In this document: positions 52,228 through 62,047 of the stretch, piece by piece
Numbering within the stretch: position 1 is the first letter of the stretch
Layout: the number at the start of each line of letters is the position of its first letter
Source: Variovorax sp. V93
GTDB taxonomy: Bacteria; Pseudomonadota; Gammaproteobacteria; Burkholderiales; Burkholderiaceae_C
Direction: 5' to 3'
Length of the DNA: 64,000 bases
NCBI RefSeq assembly: GCF_041154485.1
Contig: NZ_AP028669.1
Span: forward strand, 3,410,001-3,474,000
Position numbers and translations under genes: made by a program
Notes under the pieces: model-generated
Databases searched by the model: none
What the model saw: only the letters and a program-made list of their open reading frames with translations
Told to the model about the DNA's origin: nothing

Positions 52228-53181
52228 CTACAGGTCGGCAAGGACACGGACATGGGCTTCGACGCTGCGCGCCAGGGCGTCCAGGTTGTAGCCTCCTTCG
52301 AGCATCGAGACGATGCGCCCCTGCGCATGGCGCCGGGCGACATCGCGGATGCGGCCCGTGATCCAGGCGAAGTCGCTCTCGGTGAGGCCCAGCTGGCCCA
52401 GGTCGTCCTCGCGGTGGGCGTCGAAGCCCGCGCTCACGAAGACCATCTGCGGCGCGAATTCTTCGAGCCGGGGCATCCAGGCAGCCTCGATCAGCTCGCG
52501 CACGTCCATGCCCCTGGTGTAGGCCGGGATCGGCAGGTTCAGCATGTTCGAGGCCGGGTGCTCGGTGCCGCTGTACGGATAGAACGGATGCTGGAAGAAG
52601 CCCACCATCAGCACGCGCGGATCGTTCGACAAAATGTTCTCGGTGCCGTTGCCGTGGTGCACGTCGAAGTCGACGATGGCCACGCGCTCCAGCCCGTGCA
52701 CCTCGAGCGCATGCCGCGCCGCAATGGCCACGTTGTTGAGGAAGCAAAAGCCCATGGCCTGCTCGCGGCAGGCATGGTGTCCGGGCGGGCGCACCGAGCA
52801 GAACGCGTTCTCGATCTCGCCCGCCATCACCGCATCGGTGGCGGCAATGGCGGCGCCCGCGGCGCGGCGCGCGGCCAGCAGCGTGAAGCGGTTCAGAATG
52901 GTGTCGGGGTCGAGCTGCGCATGCCGGGGTCCGCCGGCCGGCTCGTCGGCCACCAGGCGCTGGTGCAGCGATTCGAGATGTTCGAGGTGCGCCTCGCTGT
53001 GCGCGCGCGTGATCTGGGCCAGGGTGGCCAGCGGCACGTCGCGGTGTTCGAGCGCGTCGCCCACGCCGGTGAGCAGCAGCCTGTCCTCGATGGCGTCGAG
53101 CCGCTCGGGACATTCGGGATGGCCCCGGCCCATGTCGTGCTTCCAGCAATCGCGATGTGTGAAGTAGCCGGTCTTGCCCAT
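52228..53181 (-). CDS. Histone deacetylase family hydrolase
   Basis: The 317-residue zinc amidohydrolase of the arginase/deacetylase fold shows RPPGHHACREQAMGFCFLNN in parts (the catalytic His pair), IVDFDVHHGNGTENI (the zinc-binding Asp and His) and VSAGFDAHREDDLG (the third zinc ligand). Bacterial members act on acetylpolyamines, acetylated acids or proteins. This one has the class II-like N-terminal start THRDCWKHDMGRGHPECPERL in parts. The substrate is not shown. It is divergent from moxR with a 74-bp gap. Confidence 0.9.
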   Translation of the reverse strand: MGKTGYFTHRDCWKHDMGRGHPECPERLDAIEDRLLLTGVGDALEHRDVPLATLAQITRAHSEAHLEHLESLHQRLVADEPAGGPRHAQLDPDTILNRFTLLAARRAAGAAIAATDAVMAGEIENAFCSVRPPGHHACREQAMGFCFLNNVAIAARHALEVHGLERVAIVDFDVHHGNGTENILSNDPRVLMVGFFQHPFYPYSGTEHPASNMLNLPIPAYTRGMDVRELIEAAWMPRLEEFAPQMVFVSAGFDAHREDDLGQLGLTESDFAWITGRIRDVARRHAQGRIVSMLEGGYNLDALARSVEAHVRVLADL

Positions 53182-53255
53182 GTGTTTGCCGTGTCTCTGT
53201 CGTATCTAGACCTCACACGGCATGGGGCCGCGCAGTCTTACGGTATCGTTTGCAT

Positions 53256-54188
<933 letters not shown>

Positions 54189-54213
54189 AAACGAGCACGC
54201 CTTCCGGCCACCG

Positions 54214-55185
54214 ATGATCGCGTCGCTACGCTCGCGCATCGACGGCTGGTTCCTGTCGCGCCGGCCGCCTTCGGACACGCTGGAGCTCACCCAGCGCAAC
54301 GTCTACATCGTGCCCACGCGCGCCGGCTGGACGCTGGGCGCGACGCTGCTGGTGCTCTTGATCGCGTCGATCAACTACCAGCTCAACCTCGGCTACCTGC
54401 TGACCTTCCTGCTCGCGGGCAGCGTGGCCGTGGGCATGCACGTGAGCCACGCCACGCTGCGCGGCCTGGCCATGCACATGATGCCGCCCGAGGCGCACTA
54501 CGCAGGCGCCGCCGCGGTCTTTCGCGTGGTGCTGCACAACACGCGGCGCAGCGTGCGCTACGGCATCGGCATGGCCGTGCGCGGCAGCGGCCAGTGGGCC
54601 TGGACCGACGTTCCGGCCGAAGGCAGCGCCACGGTCGAGATCGCATTCAAGCCCGAGCGGCGCGGGCTCCACCCGGTGCCTGCGCTCACCGCCGAAACGC
54701 GCTTTCCACTGGGCACCTTCCGCGTCTGGACGGTGTGGCGGCCGGCCGCGAAGATGCTGGTCTATCCGGCGCCCGAGGCGCATCCGCCGCCGCTGCCGCC
54801 GGGCGAGCCGCTGTCGGGCCCGGCCGCCACCTCGGCCGCGCTGCGCGCCCAGGCCGCCGGCGAGTACGACGGCCTCAGGGCCTACCGGCGCGGCGACCCG
54901 CTCAAGCTCGTGGTCTGGAAGAAGGCGGCCCGCGCGCAAGCCACCGGCTCGGAAGACCTGGTGAGCCGCGACACGCAGCAGACGCAGCGCGAGGAGCTGT
55001 GGCTCGACGCCCAGGCCGCCCAGCTGGCCGACACCGAGGCCCGGCTCTCGCGGCTCTGTGCCTGGGTGCTGATGGCCGACCGGCTGGGCGTGGACTACGG
55101 CATCCGCGTGGCCGCGCGCGTGGTGCAGCCCTCGCAGGGAGAAGCCCACCGAAGGGCTTGCCTGGAGGCGCTGGCGCTATGTTGA
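54214..55185 (+). CDS. DUF58 domain protein
   Basis: Read from the ATG at 54214 the protein has 323 residues. Two hydrophobic segments at about 40-80 (RAGWTLGATLLVLLIASINYQLNLGY in parts) precede a cytoplasmic or periplasmic domain with YDGLRAYRRGDPLKLVVWKKAAR in parts, the DUF58 core motif DxRxYxxGDxxrxIxW in variant form. It is the usual partner of MoxR and may have a von Willebrand-like metal site. The stop lies 16 bp before the next gene. Confidence 0.88.
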   Translation: MIASLRSRIDGWFLSRRPPSDTLELTQRNVYIVPTRAGWTLGATLLVLLIASINYQLNLGYLLTFLLAGSVAVGMHVSHATLRGLAMHMMPPEAHYAGAAAVFRVVLHNTRRSVRYGIGMAVRGSGQWAWTDVPAEGSATVEIAFKPERRGLHPVPALTAETRFPLGTFRVWTVWRPAAKMLVYPAPEAHPPPLPPGEPLSGPAATSAALRAQAAGEYDGLRAYRRGDPLKLVVWKKAARAQATGSEDLVSRDTQQTQREELWLDAQAAQLADTEARLSRLCAWVLMADRLGVDYGIRVAARVVQPSQGEAHRRACLEALALC

Positions 55186-55201
55186 ATTTGGAGCCGCGCC
55201 C

Positions 55202-57223
55202 ATGAACAAGTTCATGCGGGAAATCTCCGCGCTGCCAAGGGACGCCCGGGACACGCTGTTCCTGCTCGCGGTGATCGCGCTCATCGTGCTGCCGCAGGCC
55301 GCGAACCTGCCCTGGTGGTGCACCGCCATCACGGCGATGGTGCTGGTGTGGCGCAGCACGCTCGCCGTGGAGGCCCGTCCGCTGCCGGGCAAGTGGGCGC
55401 GCGTGGGCCTGCTGGTGCTGGCGCTGGCCGCCACCTTCGCCACCCACCGCACGCTGCTGGGACGCGATGCCGGGGTCACGCTGGTCGTGATCCTGCTCGC
55501 GCTCAAGACGCTGGAGCTGCGCGCGCGCCGCGACGCCTTCGTCATCTTCTTCCTGGGCTTCTTCGCGATGCTCACGAACTTCTTCTATTCGCAGTCGCTG
55601 ATGACCGCGGTCACCATGCTGCTGGCGCTGCTGGGCCTGCTCACCGCGCTGGTCAATGCGCACATGCCGGTGGGCAAGCCGCCGCTGATGCAGGCGGCGC
55701 GCACTGCCAGCTGGATGGCCCTGGCGGGCGCGCCGATCATGCTCGCGCTGTTCCTGCTGTTTCCGCGCTTCGCGCCGCTATGGGGCACGCCCGCCGATGC
55801 GATGGCCGGGCGCACGGGCCTGTCGAACACCATGCGCGTGGGCGCGATCGCCGAACTGGCGCTCGACGACAGCATTGCGGCGCGCATCAAGTTCGAGGAC
55901 AACCGCGCGCCGCCCCAGAATCAGCTGTACTTCCGCGGCCCGGTGCTCGCGCAGTTCGACGGGCGCGAATGGACGGCGCTGCCGTCCTGGGCGCGCGGCG
56001 CGCCGCCATCGGGCAACCTGCGCACCAGCGGCCAACCGGTGCGCTACGAGGTCACGCTCGAACCCAACCACCGCCCCTGGCTGCTCACGCTCGATGCGGC
56101 GCCCGCCGCGCCGCAGGCGCCCGGCTTCGAAGTCACGGGCACACCCGACCTGCAATGGGTGGCGAACCGCCCCATCGCCGACCTCGTGCGCTACCGCGCC
56201 GAGAGCTACACGCAGTTCCACAGTGGCCCCATGCGGCAGACGGCCGCGCTGCGGCCCTATCTCGCGCTGCCGCCCGGATCGAACCCGCGCACCGCCGCCC
56301 TCGCCGCGGAAATGCGCGCCCAGCCCGCGCTGGCCAGCGGCGGCACGCAGGCCTTCATCCGCGCCGCATTGCAGCGGCTGCGCACCGGTGGCTACAGCTA
56401 CACGCTGGAGCCCGGCGTCTATGGCAACGACACGGCCGACGAGTTCTGGTTCGACCGCAAGGAAGGCTTCTGCGAGCACATTGCCTCGGCCTTCGTGGTG
56501 CTGATGCGCGGAGCAGGCATTCCGGCGCGCATCGTGACCGGCTACCAGGGCGGCGAACTCAACGGCGTCGACAACTACTGGGTGCTGCGCCAGAGCGACG
56601 CGCACGCCTGGGCCGAGGTCTGGGAGGACGGCGTGGGCTGGGTGCGCGTCGATCCCACGGGCGCGGTGTCGCCGGGCCGGGTCGGCCAGCAGCAGCGGCT
56701 CGTGCCGCAGCCGGGCCTGTTCGCCGGCGCCATCGGCGCGATGAGCCCCACGCTGGCGCAGAACCTGCGCGCCGCCTGGGAAGCGGTGAACAACGGCTGG
56801 AACCAGTGGGTGCTCAACTACACGCAGAGCCGGCAGCTCAACCTGCTCAAGAGCATCGGCTTCAACGCGCCCAGCCTCGAGGACCTGGCCTACGTGCTGC
56901 TCTACCTGCTGGTGGGCGCGAGCCTTGCCGGCGCGGCATGGGCCCTGTGGGAGCGCAGCCAGCACGACCCGTGGCTGCGCCTGCTCGGCCAGGCGCGCGC
57001 GCGCCTCGCCAAGGCCGGCCTCGAGGTGTCCGGCACGGCACCGCCGCGCCAGATGGCCGCCCAGGCCGAGGCCCGCTTCGGCCCCGCGGCGCAGGCGGTG
57101 GGCGAATGGCTGCTGAAGCTCGAGGCCCAGCGCTACGCACAGGCCTCGCCGGCTTCGCTCGCGGCCCTGCGGGCCGAGTTCCGGCGCCTGGACTGGCCCG
57201 CCGCGCCCTCCGCTGCCCGCTGA
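55202..57223 (+). CDS. Transglutaminase-like membrane protein, DUF3488/TgpA family
   Basis: The 673-residue protein has about six membrane segments in the first 190 residues (DUF3488), a periplasmic transglutaminase-like domain and a further membrane segment near 550-575. The catalytic triad is Cys424 in EGFCEHIASAF, His468 in SDAHAWAEVW and Asp484 in VDPTG. Pseudomonas TgpA is the best-studied relative and affects viability. Its natural substrate is unknown. It completes the moxR-DUF58-tgpA unit. Confidence 0.92.
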   Translation: MNKFMREISALPRDARDTLFLLAVIALIVLPQAANLPWWCTAITAMVLVWRSTLAVEARPLPGKWARVGLLVLALAATFATHRTLLGRDAGVTLVVILLALKTLELRARRDAFVIFFLGFFAMLTNFFYSQSLMTAVTMLLALLGLLTALVNAHMPVGKPPLMQAARTASWMALAGAPIMLALFLLFPRFAPLWGTPADAMAGRTGLSNTMRVGAIAELALDDSIAARIKFEDNRAPPQNQLYFRGPVLAQFDGREWTALPSWARGAPPSGNLRTSGQPVRYEVTLEPNHRPWLLTLDAAPAAPQAPGFEVTGTPDLQWVANRPIADLVRYRAESYTQFHSGPMRQTAALRPYLALPPGSNPRTAALAAEMRAQPALASGGTQAFIRAALQRLRTGGYSYTLEPGVYGNDTADEFWFDRKEGFCEHIASAFVVLMRGAGIPARIVTGYQGGELNGVDNYWVLRQSDAHAWAEVWEDGVGWVRVDPTGAVSPGRVGQQQRLVPQPGLFAGAIGAMSPTLAQNLRAAWEAVNNGWNQWVLNYTQSRQLNLLKSIGFNAPSLEDLAYVLLYLLVGASLAGAAWALWERSQHDPWLRLLGQARARLAKAGLEVSGTAPPRQMAAQAEARFGPAAQAVGEWLLKLEAQRYAQASPASLAALRAEFRRLDWPAAPSAAR

Positions 57224-57275
57224 TGCCGCGTGCGTCCCGCCGAGGCAGGCTCGCGCGGACGGCACAATCAGCGCC

Positions 57276-58367
57276 ATGCGATTTCTTCTTCCCACGCCGC
57301 GCCGCGCCGCCGCCGTTGCCCTCCTCGCCGCCTGCTGCGCAGGGTCCATGGGGGCGCAGGCCCAGAAAGCCCCCAGCGCCCGCAGCGTGAAAACCGTGGC
57401 CGGCAGCATGCCCTACGCCACGCGCGAGGACGCCATGCGCTTTGCCGACGAGGTGGCCGAGCGCCGCGGCCTCGACCGCGAATGGGTGCGCGCCACCATC
57501 GGCAGCGCGCGCTTCTTGCCGAACGTGCCGCGCCTGATGCTGCCGGGCCCGGCCGGCACGGTGAAGAACTGGCAGGCCTACCGCAGCCGCTTCATCGACG
57601 CGACGCGCATTGCCGCCGGCGTGCGCTTCTGGCGCAACAATGCCGACACGCTCGCGCGCGCGGAGGCGATGTACGGCGTGCCGGCCGAGATCATCGTGGG
57701 CATCATCGGCGTGGAAACCATCTACGGCCGCAACATGGGCAACTTCCGCGTGATCGATGCACTGGCCACGCTGTCGTTCGACTTCCCGCAGGCCCATCCG
57801 CGCGCGGCCGAGCGAGAGACCTTCTTCCGCGGCGAGCTCGAGAGCTTCCTGAGCACCGAAAGCCGCACTTCGGACAACCCGCTGCGGCCCGTGGGCAGCT
57901 ATGCGGGCGCCATGGGCATGCCGCAGTTCATGCCCAGCAGCATCGCCAAGTACGCGGTCGACTTCGACGGCGACGGCCGCATCGACCTGGTCGACAACCC
58001 CGCCGACGTGATCGGCTCGGTGGCCAACTACTTCAAGGCCTTTGGCTGGACGCCCGGGATGCCCGCCACCTACCCCGTGCATTTCGAGGAGGCCCGCCTC
58101 CAGAAGGCGCTGCTGCTGGCGCCCGACATCCTGCCGAGCTTCAGCACCGACAGCTTCGTGGCGGCCGGTGCGGTCCCTGAAGGCGAGGGCCTGCGCCACA
58201 AGGGCCTGCTCGCGCTGATCGAACTGCAGAACGGCGCCGATGCGCCGCCAAGCTATGTGGCCGGCACGCGCAACTTCTACGTGATCACGCGCTACAACTG
58301 GAGCAGCTACTACGCGATGTCGGTGCTCGACCTCGGCCAGGAGGTCAAGGCCGCCATGGAGCAATAG
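57276..58367 (+). CDS. mltB: Lytic murein transglycosylase B
   Basis: The 363-residue protein has a signal peptide ending near GAQAQ (about residue 30), and a twin Cys at 20-21 could allow lipid attachment. The catalytic Glu147 lies in GVETIYGRNMGNF, followed by VIDALATLSFDFP, SYAGAMGMPQFMPSS, and DGDGRIDLVDNPADVIGSVANYF in parts, all MltB marks. It cuts peptidoglycan glycan chains to anhydromuropeptides. It starts 52 bp after the tgpA-like gene. Confidence 0.94.
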   Translation: MRFLLPTPRRAAAVALLAACCAGSMGAQAQKAPSARSVKTVAGSMPYATREDAMRFADEVAERRGLDREWVRATIGSARFLPNVPRLMLPGPAGTVKNWQAYRSRFIDATRIAAGVRFWRNNADTLARAEAMYGVPAEIIVGIIGVETIYGRNMGNFRVIDALATLSFDFPQAHPRAAERETFFRGELESFLSTESRTSDNPLRPVGSYAGAMGMPQFMPSSIAKYAVDFDGDGRIDLVDNPADVIGSVANYFKAFGWTPGMPATYPVHFEEARLQKALLLAPDILPSFSTDSFVAAGAVPEGEGLRHKGLLALIELQNGADAPPSYVAGTRNFYVITRYNWSSYYAMSVLDLGQEVKAAMEQ

Positions 58368-58371
58368 CCCG

Positions 58372-58998
58372 ATGGCACCCGAGGCACTGCGGGACAACTG
58401 GAATGCCGCCTGGCGCGCGCTGGGCGTGGCCGCTGCCGACGAGGCGCTGTGCATCGAACTGCAGTGCCGCTACGGCGAGCCGCAGCGCCACTATCACACG
58501 CTGCAGCATCTCGGCGAATGCCTGGCCTGGTTCGAGCGCGAGAAGGAACTGGCCGAACGCCCCGGCGAAGTGGCGCTCGCGCTCTGGTTCCATGACGCGG
58601 TCTACGACGTGCATGCGCACGACAACGAGGCCCGCAGCGCTGAATGGGCGCGCGGCGCCATCCTCTCGGCCGGCGCGCCGGCCGACGCGGCCGACCGCGT
58701 GCATGCGCTCGTGATGGCCACGCGGCACGATGCCGTGCCCGAGGGCCGCGATGCCGAACTGCTGATCGACATCGACCTGTCGATCCTCGGCGCGGACCCC
58801 GCGCGCTTCGACGAGTACGAACGGCAGGTGCATGCCGAATATGCGTTCGTGCCCGACGAAGTGCGCCTGCCGCGCCGCCGCGCGATCCTGCAGCGCTTCC
58901 TCGCGCGGGAGGCGATCTACGCCACGCCGCGGATGCACGCGCTGCTGGAGACTCGGGCTCGCGCCAACCTGGCCCGGTCGATCGCGGCAGTGGCCTGA
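58372..58998 (+). CDS. HD-domain protein, predicted metal-dependent phosphohydrolase-like
   Basis: The 208-residue protein starts 4 bp after mltB. HYHTLQHLGECL near residue 40 (His40, His42, His46) and LWFHDAVYDVHAHDNEARSAEWA in parts with His74-Asp75 supply the HD metal site; LLIDIDLSILGADPARFDEYERQVHAEYAFVPDE in parts completes the family pattern. Proteins of this type are usually annotated as HD-domain hydrolases without a known substrate. They are unrelated to the eukaryotic NMDA receptor despite some database names. Confidence 0.85.
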   Translation: MAPEALRDNWNAAWRALGVAAADEALCIELQCRYGEPQRHYHTLQHLGECLAWFEREKELAERPGEVALALWFHDAVYDVHAHDNEARSAEWARGAILSAGAPADAADRVHALVMATRHDAVPEGRDAELLIDIDLSILGADPARFDEYERQVHAEYAFVPDEVRLPRRRAILQRFLAREAIYATPRMHALLETRARANLARSIAAVA

Positions 58999-59029
58999 TC
59001 TCGCCGCTTGAGGGCGGGCCTTCGATGCT

Positions 59030-59533
59030 TCAGGCCGGCACCAGCCGCCACCATTCGGAGCGCGGCTTCTCGCCATTGCGCTCCTCTTCCACCACGCCGA
59101 CCAGCAGGCCGGCGCTGCCGGCGCCCAGCTTCGAGAGCTGCAGCAGCTGCTGCGGATCGCGGCTGAGCGCAAAGCTCGCGTCGCCCTGCCATTCGAGGCA
59201 GCGGCCGACCTCCGCCAGCATCAGCGCGGGCTGGCCCTGCATGAAGGTGAACGGCATCAGCATGCCGGCGTCGAGCTGCGCCAGGCCCGCATGCGTCGCT
59301 CCCCAGGCGCCGCGCAGGCTCGAGACGCGCAGGCGCGCCCCCGCGGGCAAGGCCGCCTCGCCCGCGGCATCGAGGCACTGCCGAGCCCCGAACATCGCAA
59401 GCTCGGTCCAGAGGCCGACGCGCCGCGGCCGCCGGCCGAGCCGGTGCGTGAGCCGGTCGCGCCAGTCCACGGGCAGCGGATCGGCCGTGAAGTGGGCGAC
59501 GGTGCGCCATGCCTGGGCGGAACCGGCGTTCAT
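59030..59533 (-). CDS. Small ketosynthase-like protein
   Basis: The 167-residue protein starts at an ATG overlapping the stop of the ketosynthase gene (ATGA), so it is translated with it. GAWGATHAGLAQLDAGMLMPFTFMQGQPALMLAEV read in parts and LEWQGDASFAL resemble the N-terminal half of thiolase-fold ketosynthases, but there is no catalytic Cys region. It could be a partner subunit like a chain-length factor, or a regulatory fragment. It is the last gene of the leftward unit, and the assignment rests partly on context. Confidence 0.6.
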   Translation of the reverse strand: MNAGSAQAWRTVAHFTADPLPVDWRDRLTHRLGRRPRRVGLWTELAMFGARQCLDAAGEAALPAGARLRVSSLRGAWGATHAGLAQLDAGMLMPFTFMQGQPALMLAEVGRCLEWQGDASFALSRDPQQLLQLSKLGAGSAGLLVGVVEEERNGEKPRSEWWRLVPA

Positions 59534-60609
59534 CGGCCATCCTCCAGCACCAGCGAGGCGTGCCCGCCGCCGAACCCGACCACATTGAGCAGGATGTGGC
59601 GCAGCCCGGCCGGCGCCTGCGTGCTCAGGGCAATGCCGAGTTCATCGTCGAGCGCATAGCCGGCCGACGGCCACACGCCACTCTCGATGCAGGCAACGAG
59701 CAAGGCCAGCTCGGCGGCACCCGAGGCACCCAGCGTGTGGCCGATCGCCGACTTGAGCGACACCAGCGGCGGCAGCGGATCGAAGACCTGCTTCAATGCC
59801 ATCGCCTCGATCGCATCGTTGGCCGGGCTGCCCGCAGCCTGCACCTTGATCAGGTCGATGTCCTGCGGCCGCAGCCCGCTCTGCGCCAGTGCCTGATGGC
59901 ACATCGCAAGCACCGCGCTGGCTTCGGTGCCCGATGGATTGCGCCCGTCGACCACGTTGGCCCCGCCCGCGATGCGCCAGCGCGCCGCGCGCGAGCCGAG
60001 GCGCAATGCGGCCACCGCCTCGCCAAGCACCAGCCCGTTGCGTCCGGCGCCGAAGGGCCGCGCGCTGTCGGGCGAGAGCAGCTGCATCGCGCCGAAGCCG
60101 GCCACCGTGAAGCGGTTGCCCAGCTCGGCGCCGATCACCAGTGCCTCGCCGGCCTGGTCGCTGCGAATCAGGTCGCAGGCCGCGAGCACGGCGTTGAGCG
60201 CCGAGGTGCAGGCCGTCGAGATGGTGAAGACCGGCCCTTGCCAGTCGAGCGCAGCGGCCACGAGGCCGGCAAAGTCCTGCAGGTCGCCGCCCAGCCGCAA
60301 GTCTTGCACCGTGTGTTCCATGCCGCCGATGTCGAGCGAGGACGATGCGACGAAGAGCGGCCCGGACCGCGCCGCCGCCGCCCCTTCGTACGCCTGCGCG
60401 GCCACGCCGCGCACGATGCGCTCCAGCCGCTGCTTCCAGTCGCCCTCCTGCGGCGGCAGCCTGTGCACCGGCCACTGCACGCCATCCGAGACGGCGACCG
60501 GCACGGGCCGCACGCCGCCACGCGCCAGGACGGCCACGGCGGACGGAAGATCGTTGCCGAGCGCGCAGGCCAGGCCCATGCCGGCAAGGTACACGCTCTT
60601 GCCGCTCAT
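59530..60609 (-). CDS. Beta-ketoacyl-ACP synthase-like protein lacking one active-site His
   Basis: The 359-residue thiolase-fold protein is a ketosynthase of FabF/APE type, shorter than the usual ~410. The nucleophile is Cys134 in TISTACTSALNA and the second His is His291 in LKSAIGHTLGASG. The first His of the HGTGTPLND motif is missing: the sequence reads VQAAGSPANDAIEA, with Ala259 in its place and two residues deleted. It may still condense or transfer acyl groups, or may be a partner subunit with the small protein downstream. Its start overlaps the ACP stop (ATGA). Confidence 0.85.
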   Translation of the reverse strand: MSGKSVYLAGMGLACALGNDLPSAVAVLARGGVRPVPVAVSDGVQWPVHRLPPQEGDWKQRLERIVRGVAAQAYEGAAAARSGPLFVASSSLDIGGMEHTVQDLRLGGDLQDFAGLVAAALDWQGPVFTISTACTSALNAVLAACDLIRSDQAGEALVIGAELGNRFTVAGFGAMQLLSPDSARPFGAGRNGLVLGEAVAALRLGSRAARWRIAGGANVVDGRNPSGTEASAVLAMCHQALAQSGLRPQDIDLIKVQAAGSPANDAIEAMALKQVFDPLPPLVSLKSAIGHTLGASGAAELALLVACIESGVWPSAGYALDDELGIALSTQAPAGLRHILLNVVGFGGGHASLVLEDGR

Positions 60610-60881
60610 GCCCTGCCCGCTTGCACCAGGTGGTCGGCCAGGTGGGCGATGGAGCTGAGCGCGCGGCGCGTTTCCTTGCTGTCGGGCATGCGCACGCCAA
60701 AGCGCTGCTGGATCGTCATCGATACCTGGAGGGCATCGAGCGAATCGAGGTCGAGCCGGGCCTCGGGCCCGAACAGCGGCTCGTCGTCGCCAAGGCCGCC
60801 CGGCGGTGCGTCCTTTTCGACGGCCTCGAGCACCATGGCCTTCAGGCTGGCGATGAATTCAGCGGAATGGGAGTGGGTCAC
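60606..60881 (-). CDS. Acyl carrier protein
   Basis: The 91-residue protein starts with GTG at 60881, overlapping the stop of the ABC permease gene (GTGA). The phosphopantetheine attachment Ser47 is in LDLDSLDALQVS, with helix 1 (FIASLKAMVLEAV) before it and RFGVRMPDSKETRRALSSI in parts after it. It should carry acyl or aminoacyl groups for the ketosynthase-like enzyme downstream, and possibly for a BtrH-like acyltransferase upstream. Confidence 0.88.
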   Translation of the reverse strand: MTHSHSAEFIASLKAMVLEAVEKDAPPGGLGDDEPLFGPEARLDLDSLDALQVSMTIQQRFGVRMPDSKETRRALSSIAHLADHLVQAGRA

Positions 60882-62047
60882 GATGCGCGCCTGCGAAACA
60901 GAAAGACGGCGAGAAGGAACATGGCTGCCGCAAACACCACGAGCCGACCGACCTGCAGCAGCGTGTCGGCCACGCCGCCGCCGCGCAGCAGCACGGTGAG
61001 CAGCGCCTCCAGCCCCCAGTTCATCGGCGAGATCTCGACCAGCCGCTGCATGAAGGCCGGCATGACGAACTTGGGCACCATGATGCCGCCGGCTGCCGCC
61101 ATCAGCACGTTGACCATCGGCCCGATGGTGGCGGCCTGCGCATGGCTGCGCACTGCGCATGCGAGCGCCAGCGACAGGCTCACCGCGGCCAGGCTCACGG
61201 CCGCGAGCGCCAGCACCAGCGCGCCCCAATGGATACCCGCGAGCGAAAGCGCGTCGCCGCCGATCAGCGGCATCAGCCAGATGCCGGCGGCCAGCATCAG
61301 CACGGCCTGCAGTGCGTTGACGCCCAGGTAGGGCAGCGCCTTTGACATCAGCAGCATGACGCGCGAGACGCCCAGGCTGCGCAGCCGGCCCAGCGCGCCG
61401 GAGCTGCGTTCCTGCACGAACAGGCTGGAGAGCGAGGCGACCACGAAGAACATGCCGAACACCAGCCATGCGGGCACGTTCTGCTGCACCGAAGTGGGCC
61501 GCGGCCCGGCGGTGGCATAGCGCTCGGCCTTCACCAGCGCCTGGATCGAGGCGCCCGGCGGCGGGCCCGAGGTGCCGGGCACCGCCAGCGCCAGCCGCGC
61601 CTTCAGTTCGCCGGACGCGCCGATGAGTTCGGCGCGCAGCGCGTTGAACAGGTTGGCGTCGATGCCGGGCTCCGTCAGCAGCCGGATGTGGGCCTGGGTC
61701 GACAGCGCGGCCGATTCGAGTTCCTCCGACAGGCCGGGCTCCAGCACGATCACGTACTTGAGCGCGCCGCTTCGCAACTGCGCCTGCCAGTCGGCATCGA
61801 GCGCCCTGGGCGCGCCGTGGCTGCGCTGCCAGATCTGCTGCAGCCATTGCGCGGGCGTTTCGGTGTCGCGCCGGTCGACCGCATAGCTCAGTTCGGCCAG
61901 CGGCGGCCGGTAGATGTCCTTCAGCGTGAGCGACATCAGCACGATGAAGACCATCGGCATCAGGAACAGCGCCGCGAGCCCGTGCATGTCGCGCACCAGT
62001 GCGAGCAGTTCCTTCTTGATGAGCGCGAAGAGCATGGAGTTCTTCAA
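60878..62047 (-). CDS. ABC-2 type transporter permease
   Basis: The 389-residue protein has one N-terminal membrane segment, a periplasmic part of about 150 residues and five segments at the C-terminal end. IKKELLALVRDMHGLAALFLMPMVFIVLMSLT in parts at the start and FVQERSSGALGRLRSLGVSRVMLLMSKALPY in parts are ABC-2 family marks. With the ATPase encoded just upstream (4-bp overlap) it forms an exporter, probably of the lipid or natural product made by the neighbouring enzymes. The first start (62047) is kept because it overlaps the ATPase stop. Confidence 0.88.
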   Translation of the reverse strand: MKNSMLFALIKKELLALVRDMHGLAALFLMPMVFIVLMSLTLKDIYRPPLAELSYAVDRRDTETPAQWLQQIWQRSHGAPRALDADWQAQLRSGALKYVIVLEPGLSEELESAALSTQAHIRLLTEPGIDANLFNALRAELIGASGELKARLALAVPGTSGPPPGASIQALVKAERYATAGPRPTSVQQNVPAWLVFGMFFVVASLSSLFVQERSSGALGRLRSLGVSRVMLLMSKALPYLGVNALQAVLMLAAGIWLMPLIGGDALSLAGIHWGALVLALAAVSLAAVSLSLALACAVRSHAQAATIGPMVNVLMAAAGGIMVPKFVMPAFMQRLVEISPMNWGLEALLTVLLRGGGVADTLLQVGRLVVFAAAMFLLAVFLFRRRAS

